A DNA stretch of 64,000 bases from Caulobacter sp. SLTY (lineage in GTDB: Bacteria; Pseudomonadota; Alphaproteobacteria; Caulobacterales; Caulobacteraceae), in NCBI RefSeq assembly GCF_009905535.1, contig NZ_JAAALA010000007.1, positions 1 to 64,000 on the forward strand, in the 5' to 3' direction. A program made the translations under genes and the position numbers. Of this stretch, positions 48,414-57,569 are shown piece by piece. Each line of letters begins with the position of its first letter. The stretch's first letter is position 1. The notes under the pieces are model-generated. The model saw only the letters and a list, made by a program, of their open reading frames with translations, had not been told where the DNA came from and ran no database searches.

Positions 48414-49253
48414 CTACTCAGCCCAGCCCGGCTTGCGCTTCTCGAGGAAGGCCAGGACGCCTTCCCTGCCCTCTTCGCTGACCCTTCGGGCGGCGATGCG
48501 CTTGGCGGTCTCTTCCATGACACCGCGGTCGATCTCGGCGCCCTCGATGTCGTTGACCAGGTCCTTGGCGTCGGCCACGGCGCCGGGAGCGCAGGCCTTG
48601 ATGGCGGTGCTCAGATCAGCTCGGACGGCGTCGAAGGCGGCGGCATCGGCAACCACCTGGCCGACCAGGCCGAAGCCCTGGGCCTCGGCTGCGGTGAAGA
48701 CCCGGCCGGTCGCGAACAGCGCCTTGGCGTTGCGGGCGCCGATGGCGCGGATGACATAGGGGCTGATCGTCGCTGGGGTGAGGCCGAGCTTCACCTCCGA
48801 GAAGGCGAAGGTGGAGCGTTCGGTGGCCACGGCCATGTCGCAGGCCGCCGCCAGGCCGGCGCCGCCGCCGAAGGCCGGGCCGTCGACCAAGGCGACAGTC
48901 AGCTGCGGCAGGTCGTGCAGGGCCTTGAGCATGGAGGCCAGGCCCATGGCGTCCTCGCGGTTGTCCGACTCCGACCACTCGACGGCGGCCTTCATCCATT
49001 CCAGGTCCGCCCCGGCGCTGAAGGCGTCGCCAGCGCCGGTCAGGAAGACCAGCCGCACGCCGTCGGCGTCCCGCAGGGTCTCGAAGGTCTGATGCAGGGC
49101 GGCGATCACCTCGGCGTTGAAGGCGTTCTTCTTGGCGGCGCGGTTGAGGGTGACGGTGGCGATCCCGTCGGGGGTCGCCTCGAGCAGGACGAGGTCGGAC
49201 AGGGCGTCGGTGTCGGGGACTTCGACGAGGGGGTCGGCGATGGGGTTGGTCAT
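48414..49253 (-). CDS. liuC: Enoyl-CoA hydratase, probable methylglutaconyl-CoA hydratase
   Basis: 279-residue crotonase. Oxyanion-hole segments KKNAFNAEVIAAL and GDAFSAGADLEWMKAA, then DGPAFGGGAGLAAACDMAVA, with a catalytic acidic residue in SEVKLGLTPATISPYV. Between mccA and mccB it would hydrate 3-methylglutaconyl-CoA to HMG-CoA. The assignment to liuC rests on context; the fold itself only says crotonase. ATG 49253 is preferred: an extension to 49304 adds a non-conserved Pro/Arg segment. Confidence 0.85.
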   Translation of the reverse strand: MTNPIADPLVEVPDTDALSDLVLLEATPDGIATVTLNRAAKKNAFNAEVIAALHQTFETLRDADGVRLVFLTGAGDAFSAGADLEWMKAAVEWSESDNREDAMGLASMLKALHDLPQLTVALVDGPAFGGGAGLAAACDMAVATERSTFAFSEVKLGLTPATISPYVIRAIGARNAKALFATGRVFTAAEAQGFGLVGQVVADAAAFDAVRADLSTAIKACAPGAVADAKDLVNDIEGAEIDRGVMEETAKRIAARRVSEEGREGVLAFLEKRKPGWAE

Positions 49254-49333
49254 GGGGGGATTGGTACGGCGGATTGGGAGTGGCGTGAAGCGTTCGTTGA
49301 TCATTGTTCTTTGTTTGTTCCTGCTCTACTCTT

Positions 49334-49471
49334 CCGTCATCCCGGCCGGAGGGCGAAGCCCGGAGAGCCGGGACCCAGGGCGGCGCGCGTGGGCGGCTGC
49401 GACAGCGAGTTCTCGCCCTCCTGGGTCCCGGCTCTCCGCCCGGCTGCGCCGAGCTACGGCCGGGATGACGG
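49334..49471. repeat. Foldback repeat copy B (left end of the GIY-YIG unit)
   Basis: 138 bp. Perfect outer arms CCGTCATCCCGGCCG (49334-49348) and CGGCCGGGATGACGG (49457-49471). Perfect 19-bp inner arms at 49361-49379 and 49420-49438. Its loop (about 49380-49419) resembles that of copy A in the same orientation. It ends 9 bp before the nuclease ATG and contributes the first G of that gene's GGAGG. It is in inverted orientation relative to copy C: its left arm matches the complement of C's right arm over 47 nt with one mismatch. Confidence 0.92.
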
Positions 49472-49480
49472 GAGGTGGGG

Positions 49481-49774
49481 ATGGACAAAGTTTTCCACGT
49501 CTACATGCTGGCGAGCGGACGCAATGGGACTTTGTACGTCGGGGTCACTGGGCATCTGGCGCATCGGGTCTGGATGCACAAGGAAGGCGGCGGCAGCGCC
49601 TTCACCAGTAAGTACGGGATCAAGCGGCTGGTCTGGTATCAGGAGTTTCAATCGGCCCTGGAGGCCATAGCGTTCGAGAAGCGGCTCAAGCGGTGGCGGC
49701 GGGCGTGGAAGCTGGGACTGATCGAGAGGGAGAACCCGCAGTGGCTCGATCTGTATGAGACGCTCAATCAGTAG
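49481..49774 (+). CDS. Small GIY-YIG endonuclease-family protein
   Basis: 97 residues, a single GIY-YIG domain (COG2827-like). Tyr8 in FHVYML and YVG at 19-21 supply the two tyrosine motifs. Arg29 and His33 lie in the catalytic helix (LAHRVWMHKEG), and Glu66 in AIAFEKRLKRW is the metal ligand. All expected catalytic positions look intact. A basic C-terminal helix (KRLKRWRRAWK) could contact DNA. The start is ATG 49481 with GGAGG 5 nt upstream; a GTG two codons earlier is possible. It is flanked by inverted foldback repeats within the minus-strand liu genes, so it reads against its neighbours. Confidence 0.92.
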   Translation: MDKVFHVYMLASGRNGTLYVGVTGHLAHRVWMHKEGGGSAFTSKYGIKRLVWYQEFQSALEAIAFEKRLKRWRRAWKLGLIERENPQWLDLYETLNQ

Positions 49775-49807
49775 GCCGACCGGCCTACTTAAGTCCCCGC
49801 AAATCTT

Positions 49808-49957
49808 CCGTCATCCCGGCCGCAGCTCGGCGAAGCCGGGCGGAGAGCCGGGACCCAGGGGGTGCGTGATCTCGATATCGAACGCGGCTTTGTGGCCGGT
49901 GCGCGGCAACCCCTGGGTCCCGGCTCTCCGGGCTTCGCCCTACGGCCGGGATGACGG
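49808..49957. repeat. Foldback repeat copy C (right end of the GIY-YIG unit)
   Basis: 150 bp. Perfect 15-bp outer arms at 49808-49822 and 49943-49957. Perfect 21-bp inner arms at 49841-49861 and 49910-49930. It starts 33 bp after the nuclease stop and is followed by CTTTTTG, so it can also work as a Rho-independent terminator for that gene. It ends 18 bp before the mccB stop on the other strand. Confidence 0.92.
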
Positions 49958-49975
49958 GCTTTTTGTAGTACAGGG

Positions 49976-51583
<1,608 letters not shown>

Positions 51584-51660
51584 TACGGAGGGATAGCCCG
51601 TGTCTTTCCGGCCAACAATGGCCGTCGCGGCGGCCGCTGACTCAGGATAGCGTCCGCCCA

Positions 51661-53397
51661 GTGGTCGGGACCAACACCTATCGGCAGGACACCGCGCTGA
51701 CCCGGCTCTTCGAGCGGGAGCTGGAGGCCGGGCGCGCCAGCTGGTTCTCACTCCCGGGCGGGATGGTGCTGTTTGAGGCCGGGGAGCGGTCGGGGCAGAT
51801 CTTCCTGGTCCATGCGGGCAAGCTGGGCGCGTTTCGCAAGGAAGAGGGGCTGGACCGGCAGTTCGTTGGGGTGATCCGTCCGGGCGAACCGGCCGGCGAG
51901 ATGGCCATGATCGGCGGAACCGCGCACACCGCCAGGGTGGTGGCGCTGCGGGATTCGGAAATCCTGTCGCTGTCGGCCGACCAGTTCTTCGACGCCGCGG
52001 ACAGCGATCCGGACGTGATGATCGAGATCGCCCGGCTGATGCTCAACCGGGCGCGCTCGGCCAGTACGCGAGCCTCGACCGGGGACCCGGCGGTGTTCGG
52101 CTTCACCGCCGCCGAAGGGACAGGGAAGATCCGGCCACTGGTCGGGCGGATCGCCCGGTCGATGGCCGAGATGGGCCATGCGGTGACGGTGGTCGGTTCC
52201 GAGGCGGCCAGCGCGCCGACCGAGTGGTTCAGCAATGTGGAAGCCGACCACGAGTTCGTCCTCTATGTGGGCGAGGCGGGGGAGAACGCCTGGAAACAGG
52301 TGGTCGGGCGGCAGGTGGACCGGCTGTTCCGCGTCGGGCGCGGCGACCGCCCGCCGCCCGCCGCCACGCTGGAGCCCATGGCGGAGGCCCTGGAGGCCCA
52401 CAAGCTGGTCGACCTGATCCTGTTGCAGCCCGCCGGACGGAACCATCCGCAAGGGTCGGAGGCCTGGCTGGAGGCCACGGGCGCGGCGCGTCTGTTCCAT
52501 ATGCGGACCGATTCCCAGCCGTGCGCGGCGCGGCTGGCGCGGGTCCTGACCGGGCGTTCGGTGGGGCTGGTGCTGTCGGGCGGCGGGGCGCGGGCCTATG
52601 CGCATATCGGCGCGCTGAGGGCGCTGAGAGAGACGAACACGCCGGTCGATTTCGTCGGCGGCTGCTCGATGGGGGCGATCATCGCCGCCAGCCTGGCCAT
52701 GGGCTGGGACGGCGAGGAGCTGGAGCGGCGCATCCGCAAGGCGTTCGTCGAGACCAGCCCCCTGGACGACATCGCCTTTCCGCTTCTCGCCCTGACCGGC
52801 GGTCGGAAGGTGGATGAGCGGCTGGAGGAGCATTTCGGCGAGGTCGCGATCCCGGACCTGTGGCTGCCCTTCTATTGCCTGTCCTCGAACCTGACCTCGG
52901 GCGGCTACCAGTTGCACCAGCGGGGGCGGCTGCGTGACGCCTTGCGGGCGACCATCGCCCTGCCCGGCGTGATGCCGCCAAGCACGCTGGCCGGCGATGT
53001 GCTGGTCGATGGGGCGGTGATGAAGAACTTCCCGGCCGACATCATGCGCAGCCTGCAGCGGGGGCCGGTGGTGGGGGTGGATGTGACGCGGGGGCGCAGC
53101 ATCAGTTCGGACGACATCTCCATCCCTTCGTTGTGGAAATGGGTGCTGTCGGGGGAGTGGCGGAAGGGACCGCCGATCGTGGCGCTGCTGATGCGGGCGG
53201 CGACCCTGTCGACCAACCGCGAGGTGATCGCCGCGCGGGATGCGACGGACCTGCTGGTGCTGCCCGACGTCGATCACATCGACATCCGGGACTGGAAGGC
53301 GTTCGAGGTGGCGGCGGCGGCCGGATATGCGGCCACGATGGCTCAGCTGGAAAAGCTGGAACGGCCGGTGACGGAGTTGAGGCGGGTGAAGGCATGA
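51661..53397 (+). CDS. Patatin-like phospholipase with N-terminal cyclic-nucleotide-binding domain
   Basis: 578 residues. A cNMP-type beta-roll (about 25-140: [29 protein letters not shown]...[12 protein letters not shown]) precedes a linker and a patatin domain (about 300-500). The patatin domain has oxyanion loop [20 protein letters not shown], nucleophile GGCSMGAI (GxSxG) and the Asp of VDGAVMKNF. This is the NTE-like lysophospholipase layout (RssA/NTE family). GTG start. The next gene overlaps by 4 nt. Whether it binds cAMP or cGMP cannot be told. Confidence 0.92.
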   Translation: MVGTNTYRQDTALTRLFERELEAGRASWFSLPGGMVLFEAGERSGQIFLVHAGKLGAFRKEEGLDRQFVGVIRPGEPAGEMAMIGGTAHTARVVALRDSEILSLSADQFFDAADSDPDVMIEIARLMLNRARSASTRASTGDPAVFGFTAAEGTGKIRPLVGRIARSMAEMGHAVTVVGSEAASAPTEWFSNVEADHEFVLYVGEAGENAWKQVVGRQVDRLFRVGRGDRPPPAATLEPMAEALEAHKLVDLILLQPAGRNHPQGSEAWLEATGAARLFHMRTDSQPCAARLARVLTGRSVGLVLSGGGARAYAHIGALRALRETNTPVDFVGGCSMGAIIAASLAMGWDGEELERRIRKAFVETSPLDDIAFPLLALTGGRKVDERLEEHFGEVAIPDLWLPFYCLSSNLTSGGYQLHQRGRLRDALRATIALPGVMPPSTLAGDVLVDGAVMKNFPADIMRSLQRGPVVGVDVTRGRSISSDDISIPSLWKWVLSGEWRKGPPIVALLMRAATLSTNREVIAARDATDLLVLPDVDHIDIRDWKAFEVAAAAGYAATMAQLEKLERPVTELRRVKA

Positions 53398-54116
53398 GTG
53401 CGCGGCGAGACATCAGCGTCGGCCGGGTGATCGACCGGGCGCTGGCGTCATTCCGGGCCCTGGCAGCACCGGCGATCCTGATCATGCTGCTGCTGAGCGC
53501 TTTGCCGGAAATGGGCGCGGCGTGGGCCATCAACCAGGGGCGGATCACGACCATCTGGGCGACAATTCTTCAACTCCTGCTGTGGGTTCCGCTGTTGCTG
53601 GCGCAGGCGACCATCATCCACGCCGCACAACAGCGGCAGGCGGGTCGAGATACGCCGTTCCTGCAGAGCTTGCGGGCGGCCGGGGAGCGGTTTGCCTATG
53701 TGCTGGTGATCAGCATCCTGACCGGGATCGGCGTAATCATCGGGCTGATCTTCCTGGTGGTTCCGGGCGTCTATCTGGCGGTGCTGTGGTGCGTGGCGAT
53801 TCCGGCGCAGATGAGTCGTCGCGAGGGCGTTTTGGACGCCATCAACGAAAGCGGAGACCTGACCGAGGGGCGTCGATGGAAGGTGCTGGCCGCTTGTGTG
53901 ATTGGTGTGGTCGTCAGCGCGGTCCCGAGTGTGGTGATCTACATTCTCAACGTCCAGGATCAGCTGAATTCCACTTTTGTAGACGTGATCCTTTCCCCCT
54001 TGGTCAACACCGTCAGCCATCTGGTGACCGCATTCGGCGCGGCAGCGCTCTACCACGAACTGCGGTGGCGAGACGGCGGGCAGTCGGAGGACAGCACCGC
54101 GGCCGTCTTCGACTAG
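53394..54116 (+). CDS. Multipass inner membrane protein, unknown function
   Basis: 240 residues with about five hydrophobic helices (APAILIMLLLSAL, IWATILQLLLWVPLLLAQATIIHAA, FAYVLVISILTGIGVIIGLIFLVVPGVYLAVLWCVAIPAQM, VLAACVIGVVVSAVPSVVIYIL, VSHLVTAFGAAALYHEL). The motif FLVVPGVYLAVLWCVAIPAQMSRREGVLDAINES, followed by a LTEGRRWK segment, resembles YciC/DUF975-type membrane proteins. It is translationally coupled to the patatin gene by ATGA. The stop shares CTAG with the convergent tam gene. Confidence 0.78.
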   Translation: MSARRDISVGRVIDRALASFRALAAPAILIMLLLSALPEMGAAWAINQGRITTIWATILQLLLWVPLLLAQATIIHAAQQRQAGRDTPFLQSLRAAGERFAYVLVISILTGIGVIIGLIFLVVPGVYLAVLWCVAIPAQMSRREGVLDAINESGDLTEGRRWKVLAACVIGVVVSAVPSVVIYILNVQDQLNSTFVDVILSPLVNTVSHLVTAFGAAALYHELRWRDGGQSEDSTAAVFD

Positions 54117-54886
54117 CGCCGCGCCACCATGAACAGGCGCGGGAATGGGAACAGGGTCACCCCCTCCTCGCGCGGCGGGAAGACGGTCCCGATGTTGGCG
54201 GTGAAGGCAGCCAGGAAGGCGGCCCGCTCGTCCGAGTCGGGAAGCGCGTCCAGGTAGGGTCTCAGCGCCGTGCCCATCATCCAATCGACCACCGGGTCCT
54301 GGCCTTCGAGGACGTGCAGGTAGGTGGTGGACCAGATGTCGACCATCGCGCAACTGCTCGACAGCCAGCCGTAATAGTCATCGAGGCTGGGGGTCGGCTG
54401 GATCAGCCGTGCGGCGGCGGTGCGATGAGCCCAAGGGCCTTCGGCGGCGGTCTCGCGCAGCACCTGGTGGTGGCGGGTCTCGAAAGCCGTCGGCATCTGG
54501 CAGGCGAAAACGCCGCCGGGGGCCAGGGCGGCGGCGAGGCGTGGAAACAGGGCGGCATGGTTGGGGAGCCACTGCAGGGCCGCGTTGGTGAAGATCAGGT
54601 CGGGCGCTTGCGGCGGGTCGAAGGCGGCGATGTCGGCCTGCACCCAGGTGACCGGCTCGGGCCGGGCGGCGGCCTTGGCCAGCATCTGGGGGCTTGAGTC
54701 GAGGCCATGAACCTTGGCGCCCGGGTGGCGACGGGCCAGCAGCGCCGCCTGCTCGCCGGTTCCGCAGCCGAGGTCCCAGATGGTGCGAGGGTCCAGGTCG
54801 GCCGGAATCTGCAGAAGAAGATCGAGCGCGGGGCGGTCACGATAGCCCTTGTAGCGTTCGTAGATGTCGGGATCCCAGGTCGGCAT
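54113..54886 (-). CDS. tam: Trans-aconitate 2-methyltransferase
   Basis: 257-residue class I SAM methyltransferase. Motif I IWDLGCGTGEQAALLARRHPGAKVHGLDSSPQML, motif II IFTNAALQWLPNH, and the Tam-like core (FACQMPTAFETRHHQVLRETA; WSTTYLHVLEGQDPVVDWMMGTALRPYLDAL). It detoxifies trans-aconitate, an inhibitor of aconitase. It is divergent from the micro-ORF region. Confidence 0.92.
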   Translation of the reverse strand: MPTWDPDIYERYKGYRDRPALDLLLQIPADLDPRTIWDLGCGTGEQAALLARRHPGAKVHGLDSSPQMLAKAAARPEPVTWVQADIAAFDPPQAPDLIFTNAALQWLPNHAALFPRLAAALAPGGVFACQMPTAFETRHHQVLRETAAEGPWAHRTAAARLIQPTPSLDDYYGWLSSSCAMVDIWSTTYLHVLEGQDPVVDWMMGTALRPYLDALPDSDERAAFLAAFTANIGTVFPPREEGVTLFPFPRLFMVARR

Positions 54887-54931
54887 GCCCCCTGCCCTAC
54901 ACCGGTTCGGTGGCGCCTGTCCCGTGACCGG

Positions 54932-54940
54932 TTATCCACA
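54932..54940 (+). promoter_or_regulatory. Consensus DnaA box
   Basis: TTATCCACA is an exact match to the DnaA box. It lies 46 bp upstream of the tam start and 37 bp upstream of a predicted promoter for the micro-ORF. A single box may be fortuitous. Confidence 0.35.
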
Positions 54941-54976
54941 GGCGACGGAGAAATGCGGTGCTCCGCCACAACCCCT

Positions 54977-55006
54977 TTGCAAGACCGGGCGAGGCGCCCA
55001 TATCCT
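54977..55006 (+). promoter_or_regulatory. Predicted promoter for the 55.0-kb micro-ORF
   Basis: TTGCAA (54977-54982), 18-bp spacer, TATCCT (55001-55006). The implied transcript start near 55013 would leave about a 30-nt leader containing the extended Shine-Dalgarno. Confidence 0.45.
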
Positions 55007-55026
55007 GGGGGTCCTGTTAATCAGCT

Positions 55027-55043
55027 GAAAGGAGGTGATCCAG
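55027..55043 (+). promoter_or_regulatory. Extended Shine-Dalgarno, 17-nt match to the 16S rRNA 3' end
   Basis: GAAAGGAGGTGATCCAG is fully complementary to the 3' tail of alphaproteobacterial 16S rRNA. Ordinary sites pair over 4-8 nt. The GGAGG core is 7 nt from the GTG, an optimal distance. CCTCCTTT at 55099-55106 is complementary to its AAAGGAGG. Confidence 0.75.
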
Positions 55044-55108
55044 TGTCTCACCAAGAACACAAGGCTACCGCTCAAGGATCTACGAGCGGGGGGTATGCCC
55101 TCCTTTAA
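55043..55108 (+). CDS. Micro-ORF of 21 codons with extreme ribosome-binding site
   Basis: GTG start, sequence M-SHQEHKATAQ-GSTSGGYALL, TAA stop. I do not recognise it. Support comes from the flanking signals rather than the peptide: a plausible promoter, the extended Shine-Dalgarno and a terminator-like hairpin 44 bp downstream. The last codons contain CCTCCTTT, able to pair with its own ribosome-binding site, with an internal hairpin (CCGCTC 55068-55073 with GAGCGG 55084-55089). It could be a real small protein, a leader peptide or part of a regulatory RNA. Confidence 0.5.
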   Translation: MSHQEHKATAQGSTSGGYALL

Positions 55109-55151
55109 GCTTGGAAATCCGAGATGGCGGTAGACCGTCGTTTCAAGGTGT

Positions 55152-55189
55152 GGGGCCGGTTCTCGAAAGGGAGCCGGCCCTTTCCTTTT
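55152..55189 (+). terminator. Terminator downstream of the micro-ORF
   Basis: GGGCCGGTTCTC and GGGAGCCGGCCC form a 12-bp stem with G-T/A-C imperfections around a GAAA tetraloop, followed by TTTCCTTTT. It ends at the stop codon of the small membrane protein on the other strand and may serve both. Confidence 0.75.
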
Positions 55190-55190
55190 G

Positions 55191-55415
55191 TCAGCGCACC
55201 AGCGTCCAGATCCAGGCGGCGATCGAGCCCACGCCGACCAGAACGATCAGCAGCATCAGGAACTGGCCGATCATCCGGCCGATGCGCGGGCCGGCCGGGC
55301 CGTGTTCGGCGAGCTTGCGGCGGCGTTCGGCGTCGCGCTTGGCCTGGGCCTCGGCGCGCTTCTGATTTTCGCGGCGCTGCTCGAGGCTAACGATCTTGTC
55401 TTCATCGCGGGGCAT
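55191..55415 (-). CDS. Small single-helix membrane protein
   Basis: 74 residues. The first 40 residues form a highly charged helix (SLEQRRENQKRAEAQAKRDAERRRKLAEH), followed by one C-terminal membrane helix (about 50-71, FLMLLIVLVGVGSIAAWIW). Charge distribution suggests a tail-anchored protein with a cytoplasmic coiled coil. Family not recognised. It lies 25 bp downstream of the GNAT gene. Confidence 0.78.
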   Translation of the reverse strand: MPRDEDKIVSLEQRRENQKRAEAQAKRDAERRRKLAEHGPAGPRIGRMIGQFLMLLIVLVGVGSIAAWIWTLVR

Positions 55416-55440
55416 GGGAGGGGTCTAGCGCAGCGCCCGC

Positions 55441-55872
55441 CTAGTCGTCCATCGCCCCGTCCCAGTCGTAGACCACAATGCCGCCGGTCTCCCGAGCGCC
55501 GGTGCGCCGGTAGAGGGCGCGGGCGGGGTCGCTGTCGACCTCGGTGGCCAGCCAGACGCCCTGGCAGCCGCGCTCGCGGGCCACGGTGATCATCTGCTCG
55601 ATCAGGGCGGTGGCGATGCCGCGTCGCTGGTGGGTCTCGTCGACCCCGACCTCGGCGATGAAGAAGGCCGGCGGTTTGTCGGGGTGGAGCAGTTTGGCGC
55701 CGCTGACAAACCCGATCACGACCCCGCCGTCGATGGCGACCACGATCTCATGGTCCGGATGGGCCAGGAAGGCGGCCGTCTGGACCGGGTCGACCGGGCG
55801 GTCGAAGGCCTGGGAGCCGTTCAGCACCGCTTCGTCGCCAGGGCCGAGCCTCCGATAGGAAATGCCGTCCAT
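55441..55872 (-). CDS. GNAT-family N-acetyltransferase
   Basis: 143 residues. Acetyl-CoA loop VGVDETHQRRGIATALIEQMITVARERGC, and a C-terminal ALYRRTGARETGGIVVYDWD, a pattern close to the AAC(3)-I / AAC(6')-like GNAT group. Substrate unknown; I would not call it a resistance gene on this evidence. Start ATG 55872. Confidence 0.88.
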   Translation of the reverse strand: MDGISYRRLGPGDEAVLNGSQAFDRPVDPVQTAAFLAHPDHEIVVAIDGGVVIGFVSGAKLLHPDKPPAFFIAEVGVDETHQRRGIATALIEQMITVARERGCQGVWLATEVDSDPARALYRRTGARETGGIVVYDWDGAMDD

Positions 55873-55882
55873 TTGCCCCCCG

Positions 55883-56317
55883 CTACCAAATAAACAAGTC
55901 CGGGGCTCTCTTCACCGTCGGCCCGATCAGGTGGCGCGCGCACCGTTTAGGCAGCGTCAAGCTTGTCCGGCCACCGAACCATTCCTCGTAGGCAGCCCGC
56001 ACCTCGGCGATCCTAGTCATCTGGTCGGGATCACTCGAGGGCCTGAACACGATGACGATCGCGCTGCACGGCTCATCCCGCCCCTCGCAACCAAGCAAAG
56101 TCATATCCTTCGCTTCGGACAGGCGAGAGGCGACCACTTCCCGCATGAAGGCCTCGCGCCTCGTTGGCGGCGCCTCCTCTGCCTTCGGGTGGATTTGCTC
56201 GATCGTTCCGCCCCACATGTCCGGCTTGGTCCAGCACGGGTCGCGCGGCGCAGCGGCCGCGATCGGACCGTGAACGAGGACAACGGCGGTCGTCAGCAGG
56301 ACGAACGCCCGCCTCAA
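55883..56317 (-). CDS. Exported hypothetical protein
   Basis: 144 residues, using the TTG at 56317 that overlaps the ivd stop (TTGA). From this start there is a clean signal peptide ([23 protein letters not shown]). The mature part has Cys residues ([29 protein letters not shown]) suggesting disulfides. No family recognised. A longer frame to 56419 would overlap ivd by 100 bp and spoil the signal peptide. Confidence 0.68.
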   Translation of the reverse strand: MRRAFVLLTTAVVLVHGPIAAAAPRDPCWTKPDMWGGTIEQIHPKAEEAPPTRREAFMREVVASRLSEAKDMTLLGCEGRDEPCSAIVIVFRPSSDPDQMTRIAEVRAAYEEWFGGRTSLTLPKRCARHLIGPTVKRAPDLFIW

Positions 56318-57474
56318 CCCCCGACCAGCTCCCGGCCGATCAGGAACCGGCGGATCTCGTTGGTGCCGGCGCCGATGTCGTAGAGCTTGGCGTCGCGCAG
56401 GTAGCGTTCCACCGGCCATTCGCGGGTGTAGCCGGCGCCGCCGAGGGCCTGGATGGCTTCGCCCGCGACTTTCATGGCGTTCTCCGAGGCCAGCAGGATG
56501 GCGCCGGCGGCGTCGAAGCGGGTGGTCTTTCCGGCGTCACAGGCCCGGGCCACGGCGTAGACATAGGCGCGGGCGCTGTTGAGGGCGACATACATGTCGG
56601 CGACCTTGCCCTGCATCAGCTGGAAGCTGCCGATCGGTTTGCCGAACTGCTTGCGGTCGCGGACGTAGGGCAGGACGACGTCAAGGCAGGCCTGCATGAT
56701 GCCGAGCGGGCCGGCGGACAGGACCGCCCGCTCATAGTCGAGGCCGCTCATCAGCACGCCGACGCCGCCATTCAGCGGGCCCATGATGTTCTCTTCCGGG
56801 ACTTCGCAGTCCTCGAACACCAGCTCGGCGGTGTCCGACCCGCGCATGCCCATCTTGTCGAGCTTCCTGGAGACGCTGAAGCCCTTCATCCCCTTCTCGA
56901 TAAGGAAGGCGGTGATGCCCCGGCTGGCCCCCTCGGGGTCGGTCTTGGCGTACACGACCAGAGTGTCGGCGTGGGGGGCGTTGGTGATCCAGAACTTCGT
57001 GCCGTTGAGAATGTAGCGGTCACCATGGCGGTCGGCGCGCAGCTTCATCGAGACGACGTCGGAGCCCGAGCCCGCCTCGCTCATCGCCAGGGAGCCGACG
57101 TGCTCGCCGCTGATCAGCTTGGGCAGGTAGCGGTGCTTCTGCTCGGGCGTGGCCCAGCGGCGGATCTGGTTGATGCAGAGGTTGGAGTGGGCGCCGTAAC
57201 TGAGGCCGATGCTGGCGGAGGCGCGGGACACCTCCTCCATGGCCACGACGTGCTCAAGATAGCCAAGGCCGAGCCCGCCGTACTCCTCCTCCACCGTGAT
57301 GCCGTGCAGGCCGAGCTCGCCCATCTCGGGCCAAAGCTCGCGGGGGAAATGGTTGTCGCGGTCGATGTCGGCCGCCATCGGGGCGATGCGGTCGGCGGCG
57401 AAGCGGGCGGTGGTTTCGCGGATCGCCTCGGCGGTCTCGCCAAGGCCGAAGTCCATCTGGGGGGAGTGCGTCAT
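56314..57474 (-). CDS. ivd: Isovaleryl-CoA dehydrogenase
   Basis: 386-residue acyl-CoA dehydrogenase. FAD/acyl-CoA motifs [20 protein letters not shown] and [20 protein letters not shown], and [41 protein letters not shown] at the C-terminus. The Glu in [20 protein letters not shown] is at the position of the catalytic base typical of isovaleryl-CoA dehydrogenase rather than the C-terminal Glu of short/medium-chain enzymes. First step after transamination in leucine breakdown, feeding mccAB and liuC nearby. Confidence 0.92.
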   Translation of the reverse strand: MTHSPQMDFGLGETAEAIRETTARFAADRIAPMAADIDRDNHFPRELWPEMGELGLHGITVEEEYGGLGLGYLEHVVAMEEVSRASASIGLSYGAHSNLCINQIRRWATPEQKHRYLPKLISGEHVGSLAMSEAGSGSDVVSMKLRADRHGDRYILNGTKFWITNAPHADTLVVYAKTDPEGASRGITAFLIEKGMKGFSVSRKLDKMGMRGSDTAELVFEDCEVPEENIMGPLNGGVGVLMSGLDYERAVLSAGPLGIMQACLDVVLPYVRDRKQFGKPIGSFQLMQGKVADMYVALNSARAYVYAVARACDAGKTTRFDAAGAILLASENAMKVAGEAIQALGGAGYTREWPVERYLRDAKLYDIGAGTNEIRRFLIGRELVGG

Positions 57475-57493
57475 GGGGCGCAAATAGCACGAC

Positions 57494-57522
57494 GCCCCGC
57501 AGGTCTGCGAGACCTACGGGGC
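57494..57522. other. Hairpin between spmX and ivd
   Basis: GCCCCGCAGGTC (57494-57505) pairs with GACCTACGGGGC (57511-57522) with one mismatch and a 5-nt loop. No T-run follows on either strand. Read on the minus strand, it lies after the spmX stop and 20 bp before the ivd start. Just beside it, the spacer 57529-57550 has an imperfect ACGCT tandem run. Confidence 0.5.
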
Positions 57523-57569
57523 GCCAACGCTTACGCTACGCTACGCTTACTGCCCCCAACAGGCGCGCC

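Noticed and set aside
55124-55390. Plus-strand 88-codon frame after the micro-ORF
   Set aside because: Runs through the terminator hairpin and antisense to the small membrane protein; Arg/Ser/Ala-rich shadow composition.
57529-57550. ACGCT tandem run as a protein-binding array
   Set aside because: Only three to four imperfect units in a 95-bp gap; too short to support a claim.
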